From Anaerovorax odorimutans DSM 5092 (lineage in GTDB: Bacteria; Bacillota; Clostridia; Peptostreptococcales; Anaerovoracaceae): a stretch of 64,000 nucleotides of DNA. The notes below the pieces were generated by a model. That model was not told where the DNA came from and did not search any database. It saw only the letters and a list, made by a program, of their open reading frames with translations. Shown here one piece after another: positions 29,484 to 38,089 of the stretch. The stretch lies in the NCBI RefSeq assembly GCF_000426305.1, contig NZ_AUFC01000001.1, positions 124,001 to 188,000 of the forward strand, read 5' to 3'. A program made the translations under genes and the position numbers. Numbering within the stretch: the first letter of the stretch is position 1; each line of letters starts with the position of its first letter.

Positions 29484-30271
29484 TGTCATTACTTAAAGTA
29501 GATAAATTGACAAAATCCTTTGGTGGCCTTACAGCCGTATCCAATGTAAGCCTCAATATTGAAAAAGGAGAGCTTGTGGGGCTTATTGGTCCTAACGGAG
29601 CGGGTAAGACGACTTTATTTAACCTTCTTACAGGAGTATATGTTCCAACATCAGGTTCTATAAAACTAAGCTTGGATGACAAGAATTCAAGGGAATTAGG
29701 AGGATTGAAACCTTATAATGTTACAAAAGCAGGGCTTGCCCGTACTTTTCAAAATATTAGACTTTTTAAGGATTTAACAGTTCTAGATAATGTACGTATA
29801 GCAATGCATCAAAATATTGAATATAAACTAATGTCTGCCTTTTTTCACTTTAATAAATATTATAAAGAAGAAGATAGATTAAAAGAAGAAGCGGAAAAGC
29901 TTTTAGATATTTTTAATTTATCGGATAAAAAAAATGAATTAGCTAAAAATCTTCCTTATGGAGAACAACGTCATTTGGAGATTGTAAGAGCCTTAGCTAC
30001 AAAGCCTGCAATTCTATTGTTAGATGAGCCTGCTGCAGGAATGAATCCAAATGAAACAGCAGCTTTAACTGAAACTATTGCAAGAATCAGAAAAGAGTTT
30101 GATCTTACAGTTCTCCTCATTGAGCATGATATGTCATTGGTTATGAAAATATGTGAACGTATTTACGTATTGGATTACGGCATGATGATAGCATCCGGAA
30201 GGCCTGAAGATATAAGGAAAAACAGAAAAGTTGTTGAAGCTTATTTAGGGGAGGATGTTAACAATGCTTAG
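29483..30271 (+). CDS. livG: Branched-chain amino acid ABC transporter ATP-binding protein
   Basis: 262 residues. Walker A is GPNGAGKTT, and the insertion LARTFQNIRLFKDLTVLDNV is typical of LivG. The signature is PYGEQRHLEIVRAL, Walker B ILLLDEPAAGMNP and the switch LIEHDMS. It pairs with LivF to power LivHM. The gene overlaps livM by 1 nt and livF by 8 nt. Confidence 0.96.
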   Translation: MSLLKVDKLTKSFGGLTAVSNVSLNIEKGELVGLIGPNGAGKTTLFNLLTGVYVPTSGSIKLSLDDKNSRELGGLKPYNVTKAGLARTFQNIRLFKDLTVLDNVRIAMHQNIEYKLMSAFFHFNKYYKEEDRLKEEAEKLLDIFNLSDKKNELAKNLPYGEQRHLEIVRALATKPAILLLDEPAAGMNPNETAALTETIARIRKEFDLTVLLIEHDMSLVMKICERIYVLDYGMMIASGRPEDIRKNRKVVEAYLGEDVNNA

Positions 30272-30971
30272 TATAAAAAATCTTAATGTCCATTATGGAG
30301 TTATTCATGCCCTAAAAGATATTTCTTTGGAAGTAAATGAGGGTGAAATTGTAACACTTATTGGTGCAAACGGTGCAGGTAAGACAACAACATTACGTAC
30401 AATATCTGGTTTAAACAAAGCTACCAGCGGAGAAATTTCATTAGAGGGAAAAGATATAACAAATATTGCGCCTCCTCAAAGAGTTAAAATGGGAATTTCA
30501 CAAGTCCCTGAGGGTAGAAGAATTTTCCCAGAGATGAGTGTATTAGAAAATCTTGAACTAGGTGCATTTTTAAGAAATGATAAAGCTGAAATTAAAAAAG
30601 ATATTGAAAAAATTTACAATAGATTTCCAATTTTAGGAAATAGAAAAAGACAAACGGCAGGAACTTTATCAGGTGGAGAACAGCAAATGTTAGCTATGGG
30701 CCGTGCTCTTATGTCAAGACCTAGAATTCTTCTTTTAGATGAACCTTCTATGGGACTTGCACCTCTTTTAGTTCGTGAAATTTTCAATATAATTAAAGAT
30801 ATAAATAATACTGGAACGACAATACTATTAGTAGAACAAAATGCTAGTATGGCACTTTCTATTGCAAGTAGAGCGTATGTTATTGAAACAGGAGCTATAG
30901 TTATCAGTGGTACAGGTGAAGAATTGGCTAAAAGCAACGAAATACAGAAAGCTTATTTAGGAGGGGAATAG
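30264..30971 (+). CDS. livF: Branched-chain amino acid ABC transporter ATP-binding protein
   Basis: 235 residues from the ATG at 30264, preceded by GGGGAGGATG. An ATG at 30255 is inside that ribosome-binding site and is rejected. Walker A GANGAGKTT, signature LSGGEQQMLAMGRALM, Walker B ILLLDEPSMGLAP and VEQNAS are the usual LivF forms. Its stop is 1 nt before the AcuB-like gene. Confidence 0.95.
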   Translation: MLSIKNLNVHYGVIHALKDISLEVNEGEIVTLIGANGAGKTTTLRTISGLNKATSGEISLEGKDITNIAPPQRVKMGISQVPEGRRIFPEMSVLENLELGAFLRNDKAEIKKDIEKIYNRFPILGNRKRQTAGTLSGGEQQMLAMGRALMSRPRILLLDEPSMGLAPLLVREIFNIIKDINNTGTTILLVEQNASMALSIASRAYVIETGAIVISGTGEELAKSNEIQKAYLGGE

Positions 30972-30972
30972 T

Positions 30973-31617
30973 ATGTATGTAAAAAGTAGAATGACTGCAA
31001 ATCCGTATACTATTGCATTTAATGCACCTATTAATGAAGTTATTGAATTGATGCATGAAAAAAACTTAAAAAGAGTACCAGTTGTTGATGATGAAAAAGT
31101 AGTTGGAATCATTACAAGTAGCGATTTAGAAAAAGTATCTCCAACAAAAGCCACAACTCTAAGTATATATGAAATTAATTATTTACTTTCAAAGACATTA
31201 GTAAGAGATGCTATGACAAAAGAAGTAATTACCATTTCACCTGATGCACTTTTGGAAGAAGCTGCAGTTTTAATGAGGTCTTATAGAATTAGTACATTAG
31301 CAGTTGTGAAAGAGAATAAATTAGTAGGGATTATAACTGAAAGTGATATTTTTGATGCCTTTATCGATATACTGGGATTTAGAGATATAGGAAGTAGAAT
31401 TACTGTAGAAGCTAATGATGTTCCTGGTGCTTTGGCAGATATAGGAAATATTTTCAGTTCCTTTGATGCAAATATTACTCATATAGCAGATTACAGAGGC
31501 AGCGGAGGAAAGAGTGATGTGGTAATCAGAACAAATGCACTTAATACTGATGATATTGAAGAAGAACTTAAAAAGCGAGGATATTTAGTATTAAATGTAA
31601 TCAAAAATCAAGGATAA
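30973..31617 (+). CDS. AcuB-like protein with paired CBS domains and an ACT domain
   Basis: 214 residues. Two CBS repeats (about 1-60 and 75-135; VKSRMTANPYTIAFNAP and VRDAMTKEVITISPDA) bind adenine nucleotides, and a C-terminal ACT domain (about 140-210, VEANDVPGALADIGNIFSSF) usually binds an amino acid. The layout matches AcuB of the Bacillus acetoin operon, but here it is the last gene of the liv operon, only 1 nt after livF. A sensor of branched-chain amino acids plus energy state that tunes the transporter or its use is plausible inference. AGGAGGGG precedes the ATG. Confidence 0.85.
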   Translation: MYVKSRMTANPYTIAFNAPINEVIELMHEKNLKRVPVVDDEKVVGIITSSDLEKVSPTKATTLSIYEINYLLSKTLVRDAMTKEVITISPDALLEEAAVLMRSYRISTLAVVKENKLVGIITESDIFDAFIDILGFRDIGSRITVEANDVPGALADIGNIFSSFDANITHIADYRGSGGKSDVVIRTNALNTDDIEEELKKRGYLVLNVIKNQG

Positions 31618-31626
31618 AATAAAAAT

Positions 31627-31666
31627 AAGCCTGTTAGAGATTAATCTTTTCAGGCTTTTGTTATGT
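31627..31666 (+). terminator. Terminator of the liv-acuB operon
   Basis: AAGCCTG (31627-31633) pairs with CAGGCTT (31651-31657) around an inner palindrome AGATTAATCT; a short T-tract follows. Confidence 0.75.
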
Positions 31667-31875
31667 AGTAAATATTAACTATAAAAGATAAAATTTAAAA
31701 AAATATAAAAAATAATTAATTAAACATTTTTAAAAATACAAAAAGTCAAAATATATAAATATATGAAATTTAGAGATTTCCTCTTTTTTTAAAAGCTTTT
31801 CTTTTTATTTAGATTAAAATTTTATTATTTAGCAAATAATAAGTTAGAGAAATATAAAAGAGAGGAGTTGAAAAA
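31667..31875. other. AT-rich intergenic region
   Basis: About 210 bases of very AT-rich sequence between the liv terminator and the small lipoprotein gene. It should hold the lipoprotein promoter, but no clear element can be picked. AGAGGAG at the end is the ribosome-binding site. Confidence 0.35.
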
Positions 31876-32166
31876 ATGAAAAATAATAAAAGGATTTTTC
31901 TAGTATTATTATTAATTTTATCTTTGTTTATGTTTTATGGTTGTGGAAATACAAATGATACAATTGATCCAGATACACCAAATGAAACTAATGACATAAC
32001 AGATGATAAGTTAACAGATGATATTGAAGATGATATCGAAGATGGAGCAGATGATATTAAAAATGGAGTTGATGATATAACCGACGATATTACGGATAAT
32101 GATAATGATATTAATAATGATAACATTACTGATAATGATGTTACTCCAAGTGCTTTAAATGAATAA
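31876..32166 (+). CDS. Small Asp-rich repetitive lipoprotein, function unknown
   Basis: 96 residues. A signal peptide with hydrophobic core (FLVLLLILSLFMF) ends in a lipobox with Cys23 (FYGC). The rest is low complexity: repeated DDI, DDIT and DN units, over one-third Asp, with no Cys and no aromatic residue after the anchor. It is therefore a lipid-anchored, strongly acidic and probably disordered tail outside the membrane. Roles such as cation binding (Ca2+ or Mg2+) at the surface are speculation. AGAGGAG lies 7-8 nt before the ATG. It is monocistronic, with terminators on both sides. I do not recognise a family. Confidence 0.75.
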   Translation: MKNNKRIFLVLLLILSLFMFYGCGNTNDTIDPDTPNETNDITDDKLTDDIEDDIEDGADDIKNGVDDITDDITDNDNDINNDNITDNDVTPSALNE

Positions 32167-32227
32167 TTAAAATAAAAGGTAATAAAATATATTATTACTT
32201 TGATAATAACAAAGCAACAGAAGCAGA

Positions 32228-32262
32228 AGCACAATTGGATTTAATCCTTTTGTGCTTTTTAC
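32228..32262 (+). terminator. Intrinsic terminator after the Asp-rich lipoprotein gene
   Basis: AGCACAA (32228-32234) pairs with TTGTGCT (32250-32256), with additional GGATT/AATCC pairing in the loop; a TTTTT tract follows. Confidence 0.8.
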
Positions 32263-32311
32263 ATAAATATGTTATTATAATAATGTAAAAGTATTGTTAC
32301 TTGGAGGAATT

Positions 32312-34306
32312 ATGAATATTAAAGTATTAAATGATAATAAAAAACATAGAAAAACATTAAAAGATGTGGATTTAATTATAGGAACATTACAAAAACACAG
32401 AAAAGGGTTTGGATTTGTAATTCCTCAAAATGATAAGAATGGAGACATTTTTATATCAAATAATAATATAAAGAATGCGATGAATGGAGATATAGTTAAT
32501 GTCAAATTACTAGATTCAAATAATTCTGAGAAAACTAGAGAAGGGATTATAGAAAATATTGTAAAAAGATCGATTACAGAAATAATAGGTACTTTTGAAA
32601 AAAATAAAAGATTTGGATTTGTAGTTCCGGATGATAAAAAAATTAATGATGATATTTTTGTATTAAAAAAAGATTTTAATGGTGCTAATACAGGAGATAA
32701 AGTAGTTGCAACCATAACCAAATGGCCTAATAAGGAAAATAGTGCGGAAGGAATAATAACAGAGATTATAAGCAGAAAAGATGAACAGGGTGGAGATATT
32801 AAAGCTTTAATAAGGCAATATAATTTAACTAAAGAATTTCCTAAAAAAGTTATAAATGAATCAAATAAAATAAATGAAGATATTTTACAAGATGAAATAA
32901 TTAATAGAAAAGACTTAAGAGGTAAAACGATTATCACTATAGATGGAAAAGATTCTAAGGATTTTGATGATGCAGTCTCAGTAGAAAAACTGGATAATGG
33001 AAACTATTTATTAGGAGTTCATATTGCAGATGTGAGCCATTATGTAAAAGAAAGCAGCAATTTAGATAATGAATCTTTGAAAAGAGGTAATAGTGTATAT
33101 TTAATAGATCAAGTTATTCCAATGCTGCCTGAAAAGCTTTCTAATGGAATATGTAGTTTAAATCCTAATGTTGATCGTTTAACTTTATCTATAGAAATGG
33201 AAATAAGTAAAGATGGTAAAGTTTTAACACACGAAATATTTGAAAGCATTATACAATCTAAAGCGAGAATGATATATACAGATGTATCTGATATTTTAGA
33301 ATATCATTCTAAAGATTTAATTGAAAAGTATCAAGATATATATGAAGATATATTATTAATGGGAGAATTAGCAAAGTTATTAAAGAGATCCAGAGATATA
33401 AGAGGAAGTTTAGATTTTGATTTTGATGAAGCATATATTACACTTAATGACAAAGGTATACCAACTAGTGTAGAAACTGCGGAGAGAAGAGTAGCAAATC
33501 GTTTAATAGAAGAATTTATGCTTATTGCTAACGAAACTGTTGCAGAACATTTTTATTGGATGCAAATACCTTTTGTATACAGAGTTCATGAAAAACCGGA
33601 TTTAGAAAAAATAGAAGAGTTTAAAAAATTTATTGCCAGTTTTGGCTTAACATTAAAAGGTAATTTGGAGAATATACATCCTAAAGCTTTGAATGAAATT
33701 ATTAAATCTGTAGAGGGAAAACCTGAAGAACATATTGTTAATACGATAATGCTTCGCGCAATGAAAAAGGCTTTTTATGGAACAGAATGTGAAGGGCATT
33801 TTGGGTTAGGAGTAAAATATTATTGTCATTTTACTTCACCAATAAGGAGGTATCCTGATTTAATTATTCATAGAATTATAAAAGAAACTATAAATGGAAA
33901 TCTAAATGATAAACGGATAAAAATTTTAAAAAAACGAACAAATATTGCCGCAGATCAATCTTCTATCACTGAAAGACAGGCACAAGAATTAGAAAGAGAA
34001 GTTGAAAAATTAAAGAAGGCAGAATATATGTCTTATCATATAAATGAAGTATATGAGGGAATAATCAGTGGTGTTGCATCCTTTGGATTCTTTGTTGAGA
34101 TTGAAAATACTATTGAAGGAATGGTAAGAGTAGAGTCTTTAACAGATGACTATTATGATTATGAGCCAAATATGTATAGGTTGATAGGTAGACATACCAA
34201 TAATATTTATTCATTGGGAAATAAAGTTAGAATAATAGTTCATTCCGTAGATCTTTTAAATAAAGAAATTAATTTTATTTTATTCAATGAATTAAAGCTG
34301 TCATAA
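32312..34306 (+). CDS. rnr: Ribonuclease R
   Basis: 664 residues from the ATG at 32312 behind TTGGAGG. It is a processive 3'-5' exoribonuclease that can degrade structured RNA and takes part in mRNA and rRNA decay. Two cold-shock OB folds (KHRKGFGFVIPQ and KNKRFGFVVPDD) precede the RNB catalytic domain with the Asp cluster TIDGKDSKDFDDAVS. A C-terminal S1 domain follows (GIISGVASFGFFVEIENTIEG). It is shorter than the common 700-800 residues because the N-terminal helix-turn-helix and the basic C-terminal tail are missing. smpB and ssrA, its usual neighbours, are not downstream. Confidence 0.94.
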   Translation: MNIKVLNDNKKHRKTLKDVDLIIGTLQKHRKGFGFVIPQNDKNGDIFISNNNIKNAMNGDIVNVKLLDSNNSEKTREGIIENIVKRSITEIIGTFEKNKRFGFVVPDDKKINDDIFVLKKDFNGANTGDKVVATITKWPNKENSAEGIITEIISRKDEQGGDIKALIRQYNLTKEFPKKVINESNKINEDILQDEIINRKDLRGKTIITIDGKDSKDFDDAVSVEKLDNGNYLLGVHIADVSHYVKESSNLDNESLKRGNSVYLIDQVIPMLPEKLSNGICSLNPNVDRLTLSIEMEISKDGKVLTHEIFESIIQSKARMIYTDVSDILEYHSKDLIEKYQDIYEDILLMGELAKLLKRSRDIRGSLDFDFDEAYITLNDKGIPTSVETAERRVANRLIEEFMLIANETVAEHFYWMQIPFVYRVHEKPDLEKIEEFKKFIASFGLTLKGNLENIHPKALNEIIKSVEGKPEEHIVNTIMLRAMKKAFYGTECEGHFGLGVKYYCHFTSPIRRYPDLIIHRIIKETINGNLNDKRIKILKKRTNIAADQSSITERQAQELEREVEKLKKAEYMSYHINEVYEGIISGVASFGFFVEIENTIEGMVRVESLTDDYYDYEPNMYRLIGRHTNNIYSLGNKVRIIVHSVDLLNKEINFILFNELKLS

Positions 34307-34324
34307 AAATCATTATGACAGCTT
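34295..34324. terminator. Bidirectional terminator overlapping the rnr stop codon
   Basis: A perfect 12-bp stem (AAGCTGTCATAA at 34295-34306 with its complement at 34313-34324) includes the rnr stop. It lies between convergent genes; T-richness is moderate on both sides. Confidence 0.6.
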
Positions 34325-34325
34325 A

Positions 34326-34748
34326 TCAATATAGATTATTTATTTTAGATATAGAATTAAGTGCATCACCGGCTTCATCAATATACATAGGTTTTCTTGC
34401 TATATCAGCAAGTGCAAGTATTCCAACTAACTTACCATTTTCTAAAACAGGTAATCTTCTGACTTGATTTTTTGATAATAAAAGTGCTGCATCATGGCTA
34501 TTCATATTTGGAGTTGCATATACAATATTTCTCGACATAATACTTTCTGCTGTTTGATTTTCAAGTGATGAAGACATACCTCTAAGGACAATATCCCTAT
34601 CAGTGATTATACCTAAAATTTCATTGCGATCTGTACAAATAGGAATTGCACCTATATTTTCTTGTTTCATTAAAGATGCAATCTGTTTTAATGATGTTTC
34701 AGGTCGCACACATACTATAGAAGTAGACATTAAATCTTTTACTTTCAA
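34326..34748 (-). CDS. Protein with a pair of CBS domains
   Basis: 140 residues when started at the TTG at 34748, which has GGAGG 8 nt upstream; that ribosome-binding site overlaps the ATG at 34763, which is therefore an unlikely start. Two CBS motifs are visible (VKDLMSTSIVCVRPETSL and AESIMSRNIVYATPNMNS), each ending with a G-I-I/L-A/T-D pattern. Such proteins bind AMP, ATP or other adenosyl ligands. It lies downstream of trkA-trkH on the same strand, but a hairpin at 34792-34815 separates them. A link to K+ transport is possible but not shown. Confidence 0.85.
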   Translation of the reverse strand: MKVKDLMSTSIVCVRPETSLKQIASLMKQENIGAIPICTDRNEILGIITDRDIVLRGMSSSLENQTAESIMSRNIVYATPNMNSHDAALLLSKNQVRRLPVLENGKLVGILALADIARKPMYIDEAGDALNSISKINNLY

Positions 34749-34791
34749 AATGTATTCCTCCATTTAATAATTATAAGATTAAAATAAAAAT

Positions 34792-34815
34792 GACAGCCTA
34801 TATAATTAGACTGTC
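34792..34815 (-). terminator. Terminator of the trkA-trkH operon
   Basis: On the minus strand GACAG-x-CT pairs with AG-x-CTGTC, followed by ATTTTTATTTT. Confidence 0.65.
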
Positions 34816-34857
34816 CACTTTTATTCTAAATATTAGAATATTTTTATTAGTTTTAAA

Positions 34858-36333
34858 CTATACTCTAATAGCTTTATCTGGATTCCAAAAAGATGGAGTC
34901 AATAATAATAATATTGTAAATAATTCTAAACGTCCTGCTAGCATCACAAATGATAAGAAAATTTTTATAGGTTCAGAAAAAATACTGTAATTCATAGATG
35001 GACCAACTAATCCAAATCCCGGACCTATATTTCCTATACAAGATACCATGGCACTTAAGCTTGTAATTAAGTCAAAATTATCCCACGAAATAATTATTGA
35101 ACCTAGTACAACAATACCAAGATATAAGAAGATAAAATTTGTAATAGCTGAAACTCTGTCTGCTGGAATAGCTTTACCGTCTAGTTTAACAGAAATAACT
35201 GCATGTGGGTGAAGCCTTAGTGCTATGCCTCTCTTAATAAGTTTGAACAGAACTAAAATTCTTATTACTTTCATACATCCTGTTGTAGAAGATGAGCACC
35301 CTCCCACAAACATTAAGAAAAATAAAATCATCTTGCTGAAGGATGGCCATAAATCAAAATCTGTTGTTGCATAACCGGTTGTGGTTATTATGGAAGATGT
35401 TTGAAATATTGAGTATCTTATTGTATCTCCAAGTGTATCATATGTATTGTTATATAATAAATTTATTGATATCAGTAATATACAACTAATTAAAATTGTA
35501 ATATATACTTTAAATTCACCATCTTTGAATAAATCTTTGTAATGTTTATGTACAACACAGTAAAATAAAGTAAAGTTAATTCCACATAAAACCATAAAAA
35601 ATGATATTACAAAATCAATATACGCACTGTTAAAATGACCAATGCTGTCATTATAGCTTGAAAATCCCCCTGTTCCTACTGAACCAAAGGTATGTATTAA
35701 TGAATCAAAAAGATCCATACCACCAAATAATAATAAAATTGTTTCTACTATAGTAAATACCATATATATTATATATAATATTTTAGCAGTATCAGACATT
35801 TTAGGCATTAATTTTCCTAAGGTAGGCCCGGTTGTTTCTGCTTTTGCTATTCTGTGACCGGCAATTCCCAGTGTAGGTAATAGGGCAATAGCGAAAACTA
35901 GAATACCCATACCTCCAAGCCAATGTGTAAAAGAGCGCCAAAATAAAAGCCCTTTTGGTAAGGCTTCTACATTTGTTAGTATAGATGCACCTGTTGTACT
36001 AAATCCGGATGCAGTTTCAAAAAAAGCATCGGCAAATCTAGGTATATAACCTGAGACCATAAAAGGCACAGAGCCTAAAAGTGAAGCTAAAAGCCAACAT
36101 AACGCAACAATTGCAAAACCATCACGCATTTTCAGATTAGTAGAATCTGGCCTTGTTTTTAATGTTAAAATCAATCCTATAATAAACATTGGAATTATTG
36201 ATTTAATAAAAGCAAATAAGGTAGAAAATTCATTATAGATTAATGATACCAAAGCAGATGGCAGCATTGATATTGCAATAATAAGTATAATCATACCAAT
36301 TATTTTTGTTATTGCTTTATAATTTAAAACCAT
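34858..36333 (-). CDS. trkH: Potassium uptake channel subunit TrkH
   Basis: 491 residues. Four M1-P-M2 repeats are visible through their selectivity-filter loops: SGFSTTGAS, FGSVGTGGFS, ITTTGYAT and IGNIGPGFG. This family forms the membrane K+ (or Na+/K+) pathway gated by a ring of TrkA subunits. AAGGTGGTG precedes the ATG and the gene begins 14 nt after trkA. K+ uptake fits with the K+-dependent pyrophosphatase in this window. Confidence 0.95.
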   Translation of the reverse strand: MVLNYKAITKIIGMIILIIAISMLPSALVSLIYNEFSTLFAFIKSIIPMFIIGLILTLKTRPDSTNLKMRDGFAIVALCWLLASLLGSVPFMVSGYIPRFADAFFETASGFSTTGASILTNVEALPKGLLFWRSFTHWLGGMGILVFAIALLPTLGIAGHRIAKAETTGPTLGKLMPKMSDTAKILYIIYMVFTIVETILLLFGGMDLFDSLIHTFGSVGTGGFSSYNDSIGHFNSAYIDFVISFFMVLCGINFTLFYCVVHKHYKDLFKDGEFKVYITILISCILLISINLLYNNTYDTLGDTIRYSIFQTSSIITTTGYATTDFDLWPSFSKMILFFLMFVGGCSSSTTGCMKVIRILVLFKLIKRGIALRLHPHAVISVKLDGKAIPADRVSAITNFIFLYLGIVVLGSIIISWDNFDLITSLSAMVSCIGNIGPGFGLVGPSMNYSIFSEPIKIFLSFVMLAGRLELFTILLLLTPSFWNPDKAIRV

Positions 36334-36347
36334 AAAACTGCACCACC

Positions 36348-37712
36348 TTATTTAAATATACCTGTTCTATCACAACGAAGAACTTTTTCCAAAGTTGAAA
36401 CATCTGATAAAAGAAAAATTATAATAACTCGGTCATCTTGTTCTATAACAGTGTCACCATTTGGAATTATTACATTTGTTCCTCTATGAATAGCCGCGAT
36501 TATAACATCATCAGGAAGTTGTAAAGAATTAATAGGTCGATCTATTAATCTCATATGCTCATCGGCAATAATTTCTATTATTTCCGCTTGACCCTGTATC
36601 AGTTGTGAAGATATTATTCGTTTAGAACCTTGTATAAAACGAAGAATATGACTTGCTGTCATATCCAAAGGATTTAAAGCCATATCAATTCCCATACTTT
36701 CGATAAGAGTTGCATAGCTTTCTCGGCTAACCTTAGCTATTACATCTTCAATTCCTCGTTGTTTAGCCATAAGTGCTAAGAGGAGGTTTTCTTCATCATA
36801 GCCTGTCGCTGTTACAAATCCATCCATTTCATCTATATTTTCTTCTTCAAGTAAATCAATATCGGTAGCATCACCATGTAAAATGAGAACATCATTTAAA
36901 TGACTACTTAGATATTGACATCTAGCTTTATTATTTTCAATTATTTTAACAGATACACCGAATTCTGATAGTTTTTTTGCAAGATATAAACCTGTTTTTC
37001 CACCTCCAACAATCATTACTCTTTGTAAGTTTGTATATTTACCTTTTTCATGAACCTTGTTATTTAATTCAAGAATAGGCTCTTTTTCTCCAATTACATA
37101 CAGACTATCATTTTCTAAAATAATTGTTGATCCGTTTGGAATAATTACCTTTCCATTTCTTGAAATTGCAATTACAAGCATATTCCCTAAACTTTCAATA
37201 ATCTCGGTTATAGGTCGTCCAATAATTTCAGGCATTTTATCCGATAAAAATTCTATTATTGCAATTTTTCCGCTAGAAAAGATACCATTGCTTAACGTGT
37301 ATTTTTCTATTAAATATTTATATATTTCCATAGTAATGGATAGGTCGGGATTTACAATATAATCTATATTCATTGTATCTTTTATGAAATCAAGTTGATT
37401 CATATGTTCGGGATCTCTAACTCTTGCTATTACTTTTGAACAACCCAATCTCTTTGCAAATGCACAAATAACAATATTTTTTTCATCTGAATTTGTAGCG
37501 GCAAGGAGAAAATCATAGGATTGTATGTCCATACCTTTCAATAGACTTATTTGTTTCGCGTTCCCTGGTATTGTCATTAAATCCATTTGTGAAGAAAGCC
37601 TTTGTAAAAGTGCTTCATTTTTATCTATTAAGGTAACAGAATGGTCACCTTCTAAAAGTGCTTCTGTAATTTTAATACCTAATTTACCTGCACCAGCTAT
37701 TGCTATTTTCAT
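36348..37712 (-). CDS. trkA: Trk system potassium transporter subunit TrkA
   Basis: 454 residues made of two tandem RCK halves, each a Rossmann RCK_N (IAIAGAGKLGIKITEAL at the start, VMIVGGGKTGLYLAKKL near 231) plus RCK_C. It forms the cytosolic nucleotide-sensing ring that gates TrkH using NAD(H) and ATP/ADP. AAAGGAAATAGTT precedes the ATG. Directly upstream lies a perfect 21-bp tandem repeat and a long hairpin, possibly regulatory. Confidence 0.95.
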   Translation of the reverse strand: MKIAIAGAGKLGIKITEALLEGDHSVTLIDKNEALLQRLSSQMDLMTIPGNAKQISLLKGMDIQSYDFLLAATNSDEKNIVICAFAKRLGCSKVIARVRDPEHMNQLDFIKDTMNIDYIVNPDLSITMEIYKYLIEKYTLSNGIFSSGKIAIIEFLSDKMPEIIGRPITEIIESLGNMLVIAISRNGKVIIPNGSTIILENDSLYVIGEKEPILELNNKVHEKGKYTNLQRVMIVGGGKTGLYLAKKLSEFGVSVKIIENNKARCQYLSSHLNDVLILHGDATDIDLLEEENIDEMDGFVTATGYDEENLLLALMAKQRGIEDVIAKVSRESYATLIESMGIDMALNPLDMTASHILRFIQGSKRIISSQLIQGQAEIIEIIADEHMRLIDRPINSLQLPDDVIIAAIHRGTNVIIPNGDTVIEQDDRVIIIFLLSDVSTLEKVLRCDRTGIFK

Positions 37713-37741
37713 AACTATTTCCTTTTAAATTTTTCCTTTCA

Positions 37742-37783
37742 TTTTATATTGACATACACATTTTTTATATTGACATACACATT
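37742..37783. repeat. Perfect 21-bp tandem duplication ahead of trkA
   Basis: Two identical copies of a 21-nt unit (37742-37762, 37763-37783), exactly two DNA helical turns apart, containing TTGACATACACA. It starts 30 nt upstream of the trkA ATG. Tandem operators or a slippage duplication are both possible. Confidence 0.8.
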
Positions 37784-37798
37784 ATTCTATCACTATTT

Positions 37799-37840
37799 TT
37801 ATTTAAAGCAATAATTATTTGTTATTATTGCTTTAAATAA
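37799..37840. other. Long perfect hairpin between trkA and the MBL-fold gene
   Basis: A 17-bp perfect stem (TTATTTAAAGCAATAAT at 37799-37815 with its complement at 37824-37840) and 8-nt loop TATTTGTT. No T-tract lies on either side. The rest of 37841-38089 is very AT-rich and must hold the promoter of the hydrolase gene; nothing else is seen. Confidence 0.7.
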
Positions 37841-38089
37841 GCTAAAATATTGGTTAAATATACAAAAAAGAAGTAAAAAAATTTTTGTAATATACATGAT
37901 TTTTAGATAATTAATTTGGTTAATAAAAATAGTATAGTCTTTTCAAAATAGCTATTTATTATTATATTTTTCTAATTTTTACATACAAATTATACATTTT
38001 CTTTAACATGAATTATAATAGAAATAATAGTTAAATTAGAATTTTAAATATAGAAAGTTTTGTTGATCTATATGAAAGGAAGACATAGA

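Noticed and set aside
37742-37800. TTGACA in the tandem repeat as a promoter toward the MBL-fold gene
   Set aside because: Neither copy has a good -10 at 16-18 nt (only a weak TATTTT at 18), and the leader would be about 290 nt.
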